Assembly (NCBI RefSeq): GCF_000003605.2
Contig: NW_003146289.1
Span: 113,206 to 146,914 of the forward strand
Origin: Saccoglossus kowalevskii
Lineage: Eukaryota > Hemichordata > Enteropneusta > Harrimaniidae
Direction: 5' to 3'
DNA: 33,709 nucleotides
Shown here: in pieces, positions 13,252-25,005 of the stretch
Position numbering within the stretch: the first letter of the stretch is position 1
Layout of the letters: every line of letters begins with the position of its first letter
Program-made: the position numbers and the translations under genes
The notes under the pieces: generated by a model
What the model saw: the letters and a program-made list of their open reading frames with translations, nothing else
What the model was told of the DNA's origin: nothing
The model's database searches: none

Positions 13252-16200
13252 AATAACAACTTTCGGCAATCTCAATATATTATTCAGCACTTGATAACTG
13301 TTTGACAAATTGTGTGAAAATGATTTCAATGGTTCTTGACTTGTATATCATCGTTGTCGTATTTCAATCGCCTGAAAACCAAAGAAGATTCTTATTTGAA
13401 GTCAAATTCATTCCTTATTCAGAAGCAAGAATAGTCTCCACGTCATTTCAAATATTTTCGTGCCAGATTCACCGAATCGGCCATGGGGACACCCTCAGCT
13501 GTCTCTGTAAATGCAATCTCCCTCCGCCAAAATCGGATTTCTTTAAACAGGGAGAGCACCGAGTATTTCACCTAACGACAACAACGACATTTCTAAACCA
13601 TTTGAAGGACCGTTAATTATATGTATTTGGGCTTCGACGGAATCTTGCCTAATTTCGGCATAACCATAGACATTGTAAGTTGACACAGTTTCCATGAAAT
13701 CTAATGTCTATTCTACGTTTCGGTCGGACTTGATTCTGGATCGACACTTCTGGTGGTGTCTTTCTGTGTAATGGCCTACTATATAGTCTCAATGCTTGGA
13801 ACTGTGTACTTTAAACACTATGTGAAGCCACATGTTTCAGCTTCTGACAAATTGTATACTCTGTAGATTTTGAAACACCTACTGCATTTGAAATGTATAC
13901 GATTATTTTGTTGTTACACAATTTTCTAGCGTTTATATAGTCGGCACGTAATTAGTGGAAATCACAATCACACGCAGTGATGACAATTATAGACAGATCA
14001 AAACACATATACGTAAACATGAAACACGGTATTCGAAATCAATACTTCAAATGGGCATCACAATTGAAAGCAGACGCGCACTCCGTTACACCACACTAAG
14101 CACAAAAACAAACGAAAAAAAGTTAGACACCATTTTGGTATATAGAGGTTACAAGTAACTTGCATGCGTCGACAAATCAGTAGCAGCACTAGCATAATCA
14201 AGCTGTAAAAAACGTAGACTTATTCAATTATTGTCGAAAACGTTACATTTGTTACACAAAAAGAACATCATATCATTTTGATTAACATGAACAATAAAAA
14301 CATGTCACATACAAACCAATTTCAATTTCAAATCAATCATCAATTTTGTCGGCATTTTATAACTTTTTTGGTAGGTTATCTCTTCACATCGCGTGAACAA
14401 CTATCGAATAGATATAATGTGAACTCTGGTTACCATGAACATTCGTGAAAATCTGCAAATAATACATTTTTACGTAATTGAATAGAATGAAGTGTCTGGT
14501 GTTCAGATAATATACCTTGTGATCAAAATAAGTTACCAAGAATTGTATATGAGTCGTCCGAACTATATTACACTACTGTAACATATATGTGATGGAAACA
14601 AGACATGGTTAAATTGTTACATTGTCTAGTATATAGTAGTCTATTTTATACTGCGATACATATATTCTAATACGGGAACTAATTCCGTAATTTACTAGTA
14701 TTTATTGGTTATAATAGTGTAGAGAAACGAAGTGCTACTTGATAACTCCATACAACACATTTCAAACACATACAGATATTAATGTAGTGTACCAATCCTA
14801 CGTGCCGTAATTTCGTGCCTAAACAGTATTTATTTATTCAGTTTCGCCCCCGGTATACTGGAAGTAGTTACACGTATTTAAAAACATGTCGGAAAAGTTA
14901 AAATGTGGTTATTATATTTAGGATTTCGTTATCGATGCCATTCATTAATATTTACGAGCGTTATTAATCAAAGATGGTTTAGAATTGAATCATTGTTTAA
15001 ATACACAAGTATGATTCATACATTCACATTTTCAATAGTCCTTATATGCGAGTGATTTCCGAATCGTTACGTTCCTCACTCGTTGTAATAGAGGCAGGCT
15101 GGTTGATTTATTTATATACTATAATGATATTATTTTGATATAGATACAATTATTACAGATGGTTCAATAACAACAGATACAGATGTCGATACCCCGTCTT
15201 CAACCAGGCTCTGTTAAACATAATCAAAGTGAACGCACGTTTTCACAATTTAATCGGACAAATCTTTGCCACTCCTCAATCGATTTTATGTCACCAATCA
15301 AGTGTGTTGATAACAGTATTACATAACTTTGACTAATTTTGCTCAAATTTAACGTTTCCATGAATACAAAAATATATACAGTGGGCACTATACTATACCA
15401 TAAATTTATTATTTTTTGATTCCACTCAAATTCAATAAGTGTTGATTTGTTAGTGTTTTTTTATTAACGGCTGTAGCAATCGGGGTGATATTCCTTTCAT
15501 GCTTATTGATACATTGAAAAGCAAGACCAGCCGTCAACGAGCGAGCGCAAAATTATATATTTGTAATCAGTGATAAGCAATACTTTCAACACTCCGCCGT
15601 TTCACGTTTCATACGATATTTCTTCTGAGGTTGTTGTAAGCTGATAATCATGATTACCGCAAAAATAGTACACTGAGGCTTGGATTGATACCAAACTATA
15701 GCGGTAATCACACGTGTCTGCTTACGTCAAATTAAGAGAAAATATCTTTGGATTATTTTCTGGTGTGTGTGCGTTCATAAGTTTTTGAAGATACCTTGAC
15801 TGACTATTTTGCATTATGCTGTATGTTGGACATGCATATGACATTATATATTTGGTCCGATTCATGTTGGTTCTAGGAAAGGCTAATCAATATAGTTTAA
15901 GCAAACTTTGAAAAAACAATAGATCATTGTTATACTTGGTCATACATGAGATAATAAGATACGAACTACATTGGCGGGGAAAAAGAGTTAATATTTTATC
16001 CTGTTCGCAGCGTTAATACAGAGGAAGCTATGAAGACACTTTAATTTATGATAAATATTATTGAACAGTGGCAACAGTGACGCTAGTTCTTAGTGGAAAA
16101 CGTACATCTCCAAAAGTACTCGCAAAACACATTGACAGCGGTGGAGAGCTGCCTTCAATTTTCGGAGAAAGGAGTTTTCTCGTATTTCAGTCATCTCTTT

Positions 16201-16379
16201 TCAAATATCGTTGTACCAAAGTGGAGAGTGTCTTTCGCTCGTCAAGAATTGAGAAATGAAGCTGTGAAAGAAATTTGGCTTGCCGGAAAATCCATTATTA
16301 CGTGAAGCAAAGCAGCAGACGTTTAGAGGCGATGTGCCATAACAAACCAAACAAATATATTCAGTAAATACGCTCTTCA
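13252..16379. other. Gene-poor stretch, nothing assignable
   Basis: The longest open frame (13302-13616, about 104 codons from a TTG or 98 from the first ATG at 13320) has no recognisable domain and is within chance for this composition. Two overlapping short frames at 16068-16305 lie in slightly GC-richer sequence but match nothing I know. No repeats above chance were seen. Confidence 0.5.
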
Positions 16380-16620
16380 CGAGTCGATAATCAGTTTTAA
16401 TGAATCAACGATGAAATTATCGACCGAGGCAAAGCCGAGGTCAACCATACCTGGGAGGATCATTGAAATTATTAGTCAATACTGAGGTATCTATTTGGTT
16501 TTTTATATTGAATAAAATTACATAAATCAACGAAATCACTGAATTCTTATTATTGATTCCGAGTCAATAATGAGTTTTATTGACCGCTGATTCTGACGAA
16601 TCAACGCGACGATTTTTGAC
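16380..16620. mobile_element. MITE-like short repeat block
   Basis: Two directly oriented, diverged segments begin near 16381 and 16561. Both contain GAGTC(G/A)ATAATNAG, then a TTTTA(A/T)TGA word, then GAATCAACG. The right segment holds a perfect 8-bp inverted pair GTCAATAA/TTATTGAC (16563-16584), and TTATTGA/TCAATAA pairs lie just before it. Between the segments, near 16421-16441, is GACCGAGGCaaaGCCGAGGTC, which folds on its GGC/GCC core. I recall similar CGAGGC...GCCGAGG modules as recurrent non-autonomous repeats in marine invertebrate genomes, but I have not checked this. The boundaries are approximate and no target-site duplication was identified. Confidence 0.4.
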
Positions 16621-17476
16621 ATGAGATATAATAATATGAGGTTATTACGTCGACAGTATGCAGCTGGTATTGCAGTCTATTCCATTTATTGTTAAATGTT
16701 ATTAAATTAATGCTGTTATTATACTCTATGTTGGTATTACATTTAGTATGGGATGGATAGACGGATAGATGAACGAGCCTTGATCTTGGACTATAACGCG
16801 TAGTTAGGTAGGTAATTACATTACCAACGGCCTCAAAGTATGAACATATAACAATTCAATATACGTATTTCACATTGTGGATAGCCATTCATTTGTGACG
16901 TTTATAATCCTCTTTTCTTTCTTTTTTATTTATTTCTACTTTTAAATTGATGAAAAGAATTGTGAAATATGTTACCAACACCTTTTAGGTAAGGTATGTG
17001 GGCTCATACAACAGAGACACTTAAGTTACTCGTGTTTAAGATGGAGCTAGCGTTTGGGTACAGTTGAATATGCTGTAATAATATAGATAAGATGTGCGAA
17101 AGCAAAAAGCTGGCGTAATCAGGCATTTGATAGGTTATTCTATTTCCAGCTTTTTTGCATACATAATACTATTTTTTCCGTACTGTAAAAATGTTTTAGG
17201 ATGTTTTCGATAGTTCCATTTTTTTTTCAGTATTTCATAAAATGTATTGCAATCAGGTAATTTTAATTTCCCGTCAAAAATTTACAATTATTTTGTCCCA
17301 AACGCCTATAAGACTATACAATGCTCGGATGATTGGTAAATAAAGTCCGAATATTTAAGGAAAAGGTATTTAATAATATCACTATTTTTCGTAAAGAGCT
17401 CTATATGGCACAAAAGTTATCTGTCTAATTGCATTTTAATATAGTAGGTATCTCTACATACGACTATTACATTAAA
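16621..17476. other. Gene-poor stretch up to assembly gap
   Basis: AT-rich sequence with T-runs and no ORF of note. A GGATGGATAGACGGATAGATGAACG stretch near 16751-16775 is a degenerate short tandem (a GATGGATAGAC-type unit, about two copies). Nothing else is supportable. Confidence 0.5.
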
Positions 17477-17816
17477 NNNNNNNNNNNNNNNNNNNNNNNN
17501 NNNNNNNNNNNNNNNNNNNNNNNNNNNNNNNNNNNNNNNNNNNNNNNNNNNNNNNNNNNNNNNNNNNNNNNNNNNNNNNNNNNNNNNNNNNNNNNNNNNN
17601 NNNNNNNNNNNNNNNNNNNNNNNNNNNNNNNNNNNNNNNNNNNNNNNNNNNNNNNNNNNNNNNNNNNNNNNNNNNNNNNNNNNNNNNNNNNNNNNNNNNN
17701 NNNNNNNNNNNNNNNNNNNNNNNNNNNNNNNNNNNNNNNNNNNNNNNNNNNNNNNNNNNNNNNNNNNNNNNNNNNNNNNNNNNNNNNNNNNNNNNNNNNN
17801 NNNNNNNNNNNNNNNN
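17477..17816. other. Assembly gap (340 N)
   Basis: The 340 unresolved bases mark a scaffold join. The true gap length may differ. Any reading frame that appears to cross it is an artefact. Confidence 1.
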
Positions 17817-18804
17817 ACTTTGCAGGACAAAGTTCCATGTTACAAAACGTCAGTTCCACCGTAAGTCAAAATATTTTACTTATGGACTATGTGTGTATAA
17901 CACAAGTTATTTTCTTAAAACAATTAATAATGGAAAAGATGCCAGTTTGCAATCGAACATGTGTATATGCATACAAAGCTGCAACATTGATGATTATGTA
18001 CATTGCATGACATTTGTATAATTGTATTATTCATGAAATGTGGCTAGGTTCCGTCGGTCTTTGCGTATAGTGTAATCAAATTAAAACTGCATAGGTAATA
18101 AGACACCCATAATGTTATGCATGGACTACGTAATCAATTTAAATTGAACCCCGCTATTGTCAATCGAGTAACCTTATAATGCAAATCAAACAATTTTCTT
18201 ATCGACCAAATATATCATTTATGCTAATGCATAATAGGATCTGTGAGTTTTGACAGTCACTGTCACAGTCACTACAGTCGCTTATTAGTCCAGTGGATTT
18301 AGCCCTGAAACAGGCCGAACCGGGAAGTAAATAGTACATTAACAAGTTTGGTATCAAAAGATAGGGATTTTTTGTACATTTACCCCAAAAAAATCCCAAG
18401 AACTGATAACATGGGCATTATTTTTACACGGGTACAAGTAAGGGGTAGTGGTTTTCGTACATTTTAGATTTTTCTTACATTTATATTTTGTAATTAATAT
18501 TACTTATAGCCTACACATTATTTCATATAGATATTGCTAGTGTTTTCTATACACTTTTTATTTAGATGAACTGAAGAAACTATCCGCCAGTTAAAGAACA
18601 CAAATTTGCTGATGTCAGCATTTTTTTACAATTATTTTAACTCTGTCAAGTAGTCAACCCATCAACCCAAGATTATGTCGCAATTGTGTTTGCTTGAACA
18701 CTTTCAGACTTTCTGAATGCAAACACTGACAACTTTTACCAAGATTTGAAGGCTTTTGTGCGTACTAAACGCGTCTTGTTTATAAATGCTTGTGATAAAG
18801 TTAG
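17817..18804. other. Gene-poor stretch upstream of the decayed large-protein locus
   Basis: Near 18251-18276 there is a short GACAGTCACTGTCACAGTCACT-like simple repeat containing the palindrome GACAGTcACTGTC. A pyrimidine-rich acceptor-like sequence ending TTTATTTAG at about 18565 precedes the first region with coding flavour. A frame around 18735-18815 (YQDLKAFVRTKRVLF) may be the N-terminal continuation of the decayed protein downstream, but I cannot align it confidently. Confidence 0.4.
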
Positions 18805-21445
18805 ATTCGTGCGTCCCTGAATTGCAGCATTGCAACAACAAAACTCAAGATCCACGAAGATGAGTGGGTGCAACAGGTACAAGCCAGAATTCTCAGCATC
18901 AGCAATTTTACATGATTTCCACTATCATGCAAAAATGAAGACCCTGAATCCAAAACAAATCGGCTCATTAAAACGAATGCAGAACTCATAAAAAATGATA
19001 TAAAATCGTCCAGCACAACTAGTTATTTCTACCCAAACACTGAAGGAATACAGTGCACTGAGAAAGCCATTGAGTACCTTCCATTCACCCTGAAAGTTTT
19101 ACTTCAAGATATGTTTGTTGTAAATGACACTGATGTTAAGGTCGCATCCATAGGACAGGCCATCATGCAGTCAGTTCGCCCCCGAGTTATAGTGACTCCA
19201 CTACAAGACTTGTTGTTCGAATGCATCGCCAGTTTGGCTCATGATTTCTCATTGATTCTTTCCATAGTCATGGGTTTTGTTCATCATATGCAGAGGTACA
19301 GATGTTTGAACGTAGTGCCACCTTGCACAAAGGAACTGACATTCCTGGTTTCACACCCGGACATTTTATGCAACATGTACCTGATAATGTTGACCATAAT
19401 GTCCGGACTATTGACGGGCTGAATACGTTTCATCAGGGATATTGTGGAACAACACCATACCTAAAGTTCATGTCACATCCGAGGATATAGTTTCTGTTGC
19501 AAAAGTCAATATTTAATATTATAAGCAGTTATCAAAGGGCATGGCCAAATTAAAGTATGCCCAGTTACCCATTTTGATAGCAGGTGGCTCTTTTGTGGAA
19601 AATCTATTGGTTCTTACAACCAACTAGACTATCTTGTAATGGCTTTATGCAAATGGTATATCAAGGTCCTCATACTGAAATCAACTGATGAACCATGTAT
19701 CTTCTCAACTGTGCTTCATCAGTGAACAAACCAGGAAGCATGATGTAACACTAGTGCTCACCTTCGATCAACCAGCCTTTGTGGTGTAAATCACTGGAAA
19801 TCCAACAGAATGAGCCCACAAGTAGCAGTGAGAGAAATATTGTTCTCAGACTGGGTGGTCTGCATGTGCAAATGAGTTTACTGGGTTGCATTGGATCTGG
19901 ACTTAAGGAACTATTAGAGACAATTTATGCTGAGTGGCAAGGCCATTTCCAGGGCTATTAGGAGTTCTACTAGAAGCAGCATTATATACATTGCTTTTGT
20001 CAATGATGTATGACCTTCCAATACCAAGAAAAGAGTCAGACATTATACCAGTGCTAGTGAATTAACAGATATACCCGAACATGGCGATTCCAGTAATGCA
20101 AATCAGTCACAAACAGAAAATACAACAAATGTTCGAAAGAAGCAGGGACCATCCTAGAGAGGCTTGCACACGAGACAGAAATAGAATCAGTTTGTTCGGA
20201 GGAAGTACTGACTCTAATACAGGAAAAAATCAACCAATTCAAGGAAACACTCAATTCCCTTAGAACATCCAAGTTATGGTTAAAGTACATAGGGATGAAT
20301 GAAATGCTCCAGCAGTTCATTAAAACCGAAAGAACTGGTAACTGGTATCTCCATCTAAAAGTTTTTTTTAGACATGCTTCCATACTTTGCTGCATCTGGC
20401 CATAATCTTTATGCAAAGTCAGTGTACATATATCTTCAGATTCTGTCAAAACTACCAGAAAGTAAGGCTAATGTATTTAGATCATTCCTGAAGGGATACC
20501 ATGTGGTTAAACAGGTACTGGGTAGGTATATCGACGGATCTTGCAATTGAACAAGTGTTGATGAGGAGTGTCAAAACAAATGCTGGGCTGAAAAGCGGTA
20601 GTTGTATGTCAGAAATACAATGTATCATTTGTCTACTCTCAACATTTGTATGTGCAGAAGTCAACGGTGCAATGCAAGAGTTCACTGGTGTTTCTTACAT
20701 CACAAGTGAGCAACACAAAGAGAGTACAAAGACCAGGCGAATTAGAGATCATATTGACCTAATGGAGTTGATGCAGTTTCTTCGTGCAATAAATCCATTC
20801 ACGAACAACTCGTCTCTATGAAGTATAGCTACTGGAGTTGTTGCTGATGACACAGTAAATGTATATAATGCTAGGTCTATTGGTGCTGAAATAATAAAGT
20901 CTATGATTGGAAAAAGCACAAGTGATTTTTCATTCACTAAAAATGAACAGGCTAAAACATTAAGTGTGAAAACGTGAAAACATCATTAAAGCTTGATGCA
21001 TATGAAGTACAAGTTGTCCCCAGTTGTTATTTCAAAGACTTTTTTATTGCAAAGGGAATTGTATCAACAGACGAGTTATCAAGGCTTTTCACCTATGAGC
21101 TGTGTACTCATCTACCAGCATTGTTTGCCTCTGATGGACTGATGCGGGAAGCAAACAAGCCAGCTTTAGCTTTTGGAAATGTGTTGGTCCCATTACTAGT
21201 GACATGTCCATTGAAGGTAAGTACGTTATTGATGGCGGTTCACTTTTACACAGAATTCCATGGCCACGAGGACTAACATATATGGGCATCTGCAAAATTT
21301 ACCTTGATTACATTGACCGCAAATATGGTAAAGAATCAACAGTTGTTTTTGATGGCTATCCAGATAGACCATTAACAAAAGACACAACTCATCTTAGGCG
21401 TTCAATAGGGAAAATGTCTACTTGTGTTAACTTTGATATATTGAC
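18805..21445 (+). pseudogene. Decayed copy of a large multicopy invertebrate protein with a truncated PIN/FEN-like C-terminus
   Basis: This is the only long stretch with sustained coding character. Read through its breaks, it gives ordered blocks: HEDEW (18853-18867); PFTLKVLLQDMFV then KVASIGQAIMQ (19138-19170); FERSATLHKGTDIPG and VDHNVRTIDG (19302-19425); PKVHVTSEDI (from 19460); NIVLRLGGLHVQMS (19836-19877); TERTGNWYLHL (about 20325-20357); LPYFAASGHNLYAKS; WVGISTDLAIEQVLMRS (about 20519-20569); ITSEQHKES; VVADDTVNV; YELCTHLPALF; VIDGGSLLHRIPWPRG (from 21225); VVFDGY (aspartate codon at 21351); TKDTTHLRR. From memory, unchecked, the order matches a family of roughly 1000+ residue unnamed proteins that is abundant in invertebrates. 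Breaks: TGA at 18913, shift near 19210, TGA at 19242, shift near 19450, shift at the T8 run 20362-20369, shift near 20500, TGA at 20819, TGA plus shift at 20975, shift near 21190. Reading order is kept over 2.6 kb without visible introns. The 3' end is lost after the second aspartate motif; an AATAAA follows at 21481. The nuclease role is inference. Confidence 0.8.
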
Positions 21446-22530
21446 CATTAGTATCCCTTACGCATTTGTATATGTACGCCAATAAAATGGCTTAATATTT
21501 CTTTTATATAGGCAATTTCACTACCTGAAAAATCAATTTTCCCTTTGTCCGATTTTGGTAGACTTTTGATATGTTGTTTGTAGATGTCTATTGTTGCTAA
21601 ATCTGCAAAGAAACTTTCTGTTGCAATTTTGTTCGGGTTGATCTAAAAATCCAATTAGATTGACTGGCCTACTAGCTTTTAAAAGACATCGACTTCACAA
21701 GGTCGACGGACTTTTGATGTCAGCAATGACGTCATCATGTATATTACGTCATTATTCATGTTGCAGTGATCTGTTACAGATGCAGATTTATATTTCATTC
21801 ATTGTTTTTAAAATATTGTTGCTATACAGTAATAAATTTCAATGGTAATTATAGGTTATTGCATGGTTGGATATCTGCGGTAGGTAAAATCAGTGCTAAA
21901 AACAATAAATCTTCAACATGCTCTAAAAAACATTGCCCAACGGTTTGGGTCTTGGGGTTTTTTTTGGTCATTCTCAATGACCTTAGCCAATGTTTGAAAT
22001 AAAATTCGCTAATGTACTATTATATTCCGGGTCAAACCCTAAATCCACTGGACTATATACAGTTCTTGTAAGATCAATAATATTCCAGGTAAGCGAATAT
22101 AAATATTTCACAATAAAACACACTTCGTCAGTAATACTACTGTCTTTTATATTTCAAATGCATTTCAACTATATATGGTCACAAATCATAGCGTTATTCA
22201 GGGTATCTTCTATACTCAGTATCTGTCAACTTACAAGGGCAGTATAAATAAATTCGGTCAAGACGATATATTAGTTTTATCGTATGACGATTGTGGTAAT
22301 TACACGCAGTACAATTTATCATTCCTTGACCGATATGCAAAGCATGTGACATTCTGATTCATTATCAATTCTGATGATGAATATGCACTCATTCATCAAA
22401 CAAGAAACTACTCGCTACAAAGCTACTGTGAAACGCCAACGGATTCTGTGTCTATGTGGCGTGCTTTCGAAGTAGATATCTCGGATATATACAGGTAAAA
22501 ATTACACATTGTTACACAAAAATCGATACG
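21446..22530. other. Non-coding stretch between pseudogene and tandem array
   Basis: An AATAAA lies at 21481-21486. A GTCGAC-containing segment with ATGACGTCAT (a CRE-like palindrome, about 21726-21735) and a second CGTCAT follow. The downstream part of the large-protein family (the expected further acidic nuclease motifs) was looked for and not seen, so the pseudogene is truncated here. The remaining short ORFs have no motifs. Confidence 0.5.
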
Positions 22531-23600
22531 ATTTAAACACGTATTTCAATACACTGTCAAGTTATAACGACCTGAACTCCTGATGCCACGATGTTGTAAA
22601 AAGTGTGAGCACATCCATATTTGACACTGCCATATATCAATCAGATATAAAGTCTTCTCCTTGTTAGTTAGATCTAAATAAGACGAATAAGGCAGTTCGT
22701 TGTCATTTTTGTAATAGAATGACAAGCTCATGCTATCTGACAAACATTCTCGGGTACGCTAAGGCAACTCTTTCGCTCGAATATTAAACACAAGAGCTAG
22801 TACAAACATTATCTGAGTTGTTATCTGTCTGACAGAAAGCAGTGTGACTTGTTAGTCTCAATTTCATTAGTTATTCATGGATACATCTTACTGCTATATA
22901 ACAAATAATGATAAGCCAATAAAAGATTTATATTGCAGAAGTGTATTTTACACCACATTTATTTTAACTTGCAAAAAGCAATGTGATAGGTACCCCAGGG
23001 TACGTACGAATCATTCGAGTCGATTGATGACGATTAATTTGCTTTATAGTAAATCTAATCTAAATCAGCAATCTTATCGCCGTGCCTAAGTAGCGACCTG
23101 TAACATTATATATCATTCGACACAGTTACATAATGGGTGATAGAATATACAATTAATTTCCCGAAGTCAAGTAAAGTGATTGACATTATGAATAGTATTT
23201 AATCCGTCGAGTAGTGTATTATATTGTATATCTATACATGTTTGCGGTATGTTTAATCTTATTTGTCACATCCATGCATTGTGTACAAATCTATGGATGA
23301 ACTCCATTATCTATTATAATTCAGTGAAGGCTTTGTAATCAAATATTAATTACCTATTCACATTTGTCGGCGCCCTTTTTGAGATGCTGCATATCCAAGA
23401 TAACGTTTCGAGAACCACAACAAAATAAATATTCAGTAGGGAGATTAGTCATTCAGTAGTCAATAAAGTCGATATGCTCGGAACATCCATAATTAATACA
23501 TGCAAGATTTCCAATTATGTCGATTGTGGAACTCAAGCCACATCCTAATTGTATACATTGTGTTGCCGACTAAATATTGATTACGTGATGATCGATATGG
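22531..23600 (+). repeat. Tandem ~1.4-kb unit, copy A (lacks its last ~0.4 kb)
   Basis: First of three directly repeated, diverged non-coding copies. Shared anchors in order: TATTTCAATACAC at the head; GATGCC (22582); CAAGCTCATGCTATCTGACAAAC (about 22720); CGACACAGTTACATAAT (about 23120); GAAGTCAAGTAAAGTGATTGACATTATG (about 23163); GGAACATCCATAATTAAT (about 23480); AATATTGATTACGTGATGAT (from 23573). Straight after the last anchor the sequence enters the head of copy B. The unit's final segment, present in copies B and C, is therefore missing here. No conserved reading frame is evident. The orientation label is arbitrary. Confidence 0.8.
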
Positions 23601-25005
23601 TAACTCTAAGGACCCAAACACACGATGCCAAGACGTTTTAAAAGGAGCAAACGAGTGAGGACATTCATACCTGACACCGCCATATATCATATATCTTCAA
23701 AAAGTCCGAAAGTCGTCTTGTTAGAAATTTGTGTTGTGAATAATATGAATAAAGTTGACGTTGACCGTCTGTTGCAATTTGTTGTAATAGTTGTCCACAA
23801 GCTCATGATATTTGCGGGGGGGGGTAGGGCAATTCATTCATGTGTATATATACCCAATGGGCTATCACATCCAACTGATTTTTCACAATTCTGGTAGAAA
23901 ACGGACAATAAAAAAGGTATAGATTAGCTCACGCCTACGCTAACAATTTGGTGTATTATTTCGTCTCAAAATCACTTAATAAATAGTTATTTATGGGGAA
24001 CATTTATTTTACCATTGTTCTCTTGTTTCAATTTTTCTGAAGTGATTCATTCGAATAAAGATGATGTTACAATAAATGTATTTATATTATTTGTAACAGA
24101 ATTGTATTTTTGCACCACACATATTCTAACCTATTGTGATGTCAGGTTTGAAGCAGGATATATTGATGAAGATTAATTTCCTTTCATAATGTATCTAATC
24201 AAACTCCGTGTTCTTTATATATGTGCAGCGACCTGTTAAGTTAGATAGCACTTGACACAGTTGCATATTGTATGAGGAATATAATGCAGAACGAATGTCT
24301 CGAAATCAAGTAAATTTTTTGACATCATGAAAATAATATTTAATTTCCAGAGATGCGTAAGCCATAATATATCTATATTTTTCAGGATTATTTTCTTTTT
24401 TATCACATGACAAAAGTAACAATCAGTGGGGAAATTGGTCATCCGGTATCAAATAAGCCGAAATGCTCTGAACATAGTTAATACAGGCAGATTTCTCAAT
24501 TATATCGATTGCCGAATTCAAGCCACAATTAATTGTGTAATTAATTGTTTTGCCGAGTTAATATTGATCACATGTTGATTGATGTCCTTAATAAAAATGA
24601 GTTTCAAAAATTATGAAGACAAATGTTCTGAATAGGTTATCATGGTGACGTACATGGTATCTATAAAATTAAATTACATATTCCATGCACAACCTATTTA
24701 CAATCTGCCGGTGTTCACAATGTGTAAGTGAAATGTTTAGATAAATGTTGTTTTACTCGCAATATTTCAAGTATATCTTTATGTGTATGAACAACACTAT
24801 TGTATGTAGCCGTATTTACGCAGCCATGTCGTGCCATACAGCTGCTGACAACGAAGACGTACTAGAATAACGCGAAATAATAGTTAAGATGGTTCACATA
24901 GCTACATGTAGTAAATGCTTAGTTTATCAAAATATATAGAAAACGATTAACAAATGAATTGATATGTACAGACCCAAGAAGACAAAACAATACATTATAA
25001 ACATG
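23601..25005 (+). repeat. Tandem ~1.4-kb unit, copy B (full length)
   Basis: Aligns by ordered anchors with copies A and C: GATGCCAAGA (23624); CACAAGCTCATGATAT (about 23796); CTGAAGTGATTCATTCGAAT (about 24038); GACATCATGA (24321); CATGACAAAAGTAA (about 24406); AATATTGATCACATG (24560); GGTTATCATGGTGACGTACATGG (about 24635); CATACAGCTGCTGACAACGAAGACGTAC (about 24835); CTACATGTAGTAAATGCTTAG (about 24902). It contains a G9 run (23816-23824) absent from the other copies. The 90-codon frame over its head is not preserved in the sister copies, so it is not regarded as a gene. Confidence 0.82.

Noticed and set aside
13302-13616. 104-codon open frame
   Set aside because: It begins at a TTG, has no domain or motif, and a few frames this long are expected by chance in six frames of AT-rich DNA of this size.
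16068-16305. Two overlapping frames of 63 and 70 codons
   Set aside because: Neither matches a family and they contradict each other. The GC rise is small.
17417-18010. Apparent long ORFs on both strands crossing the N run
   Set aside because: They are open only because N codons are not read as stops.
20054-20449. 131-codon minus-strand ORF
   Set aside because: It is the antisense shadow of the conserved + strand blocks of the decayed large protein (ERTGNW, LPYFAASGHN).
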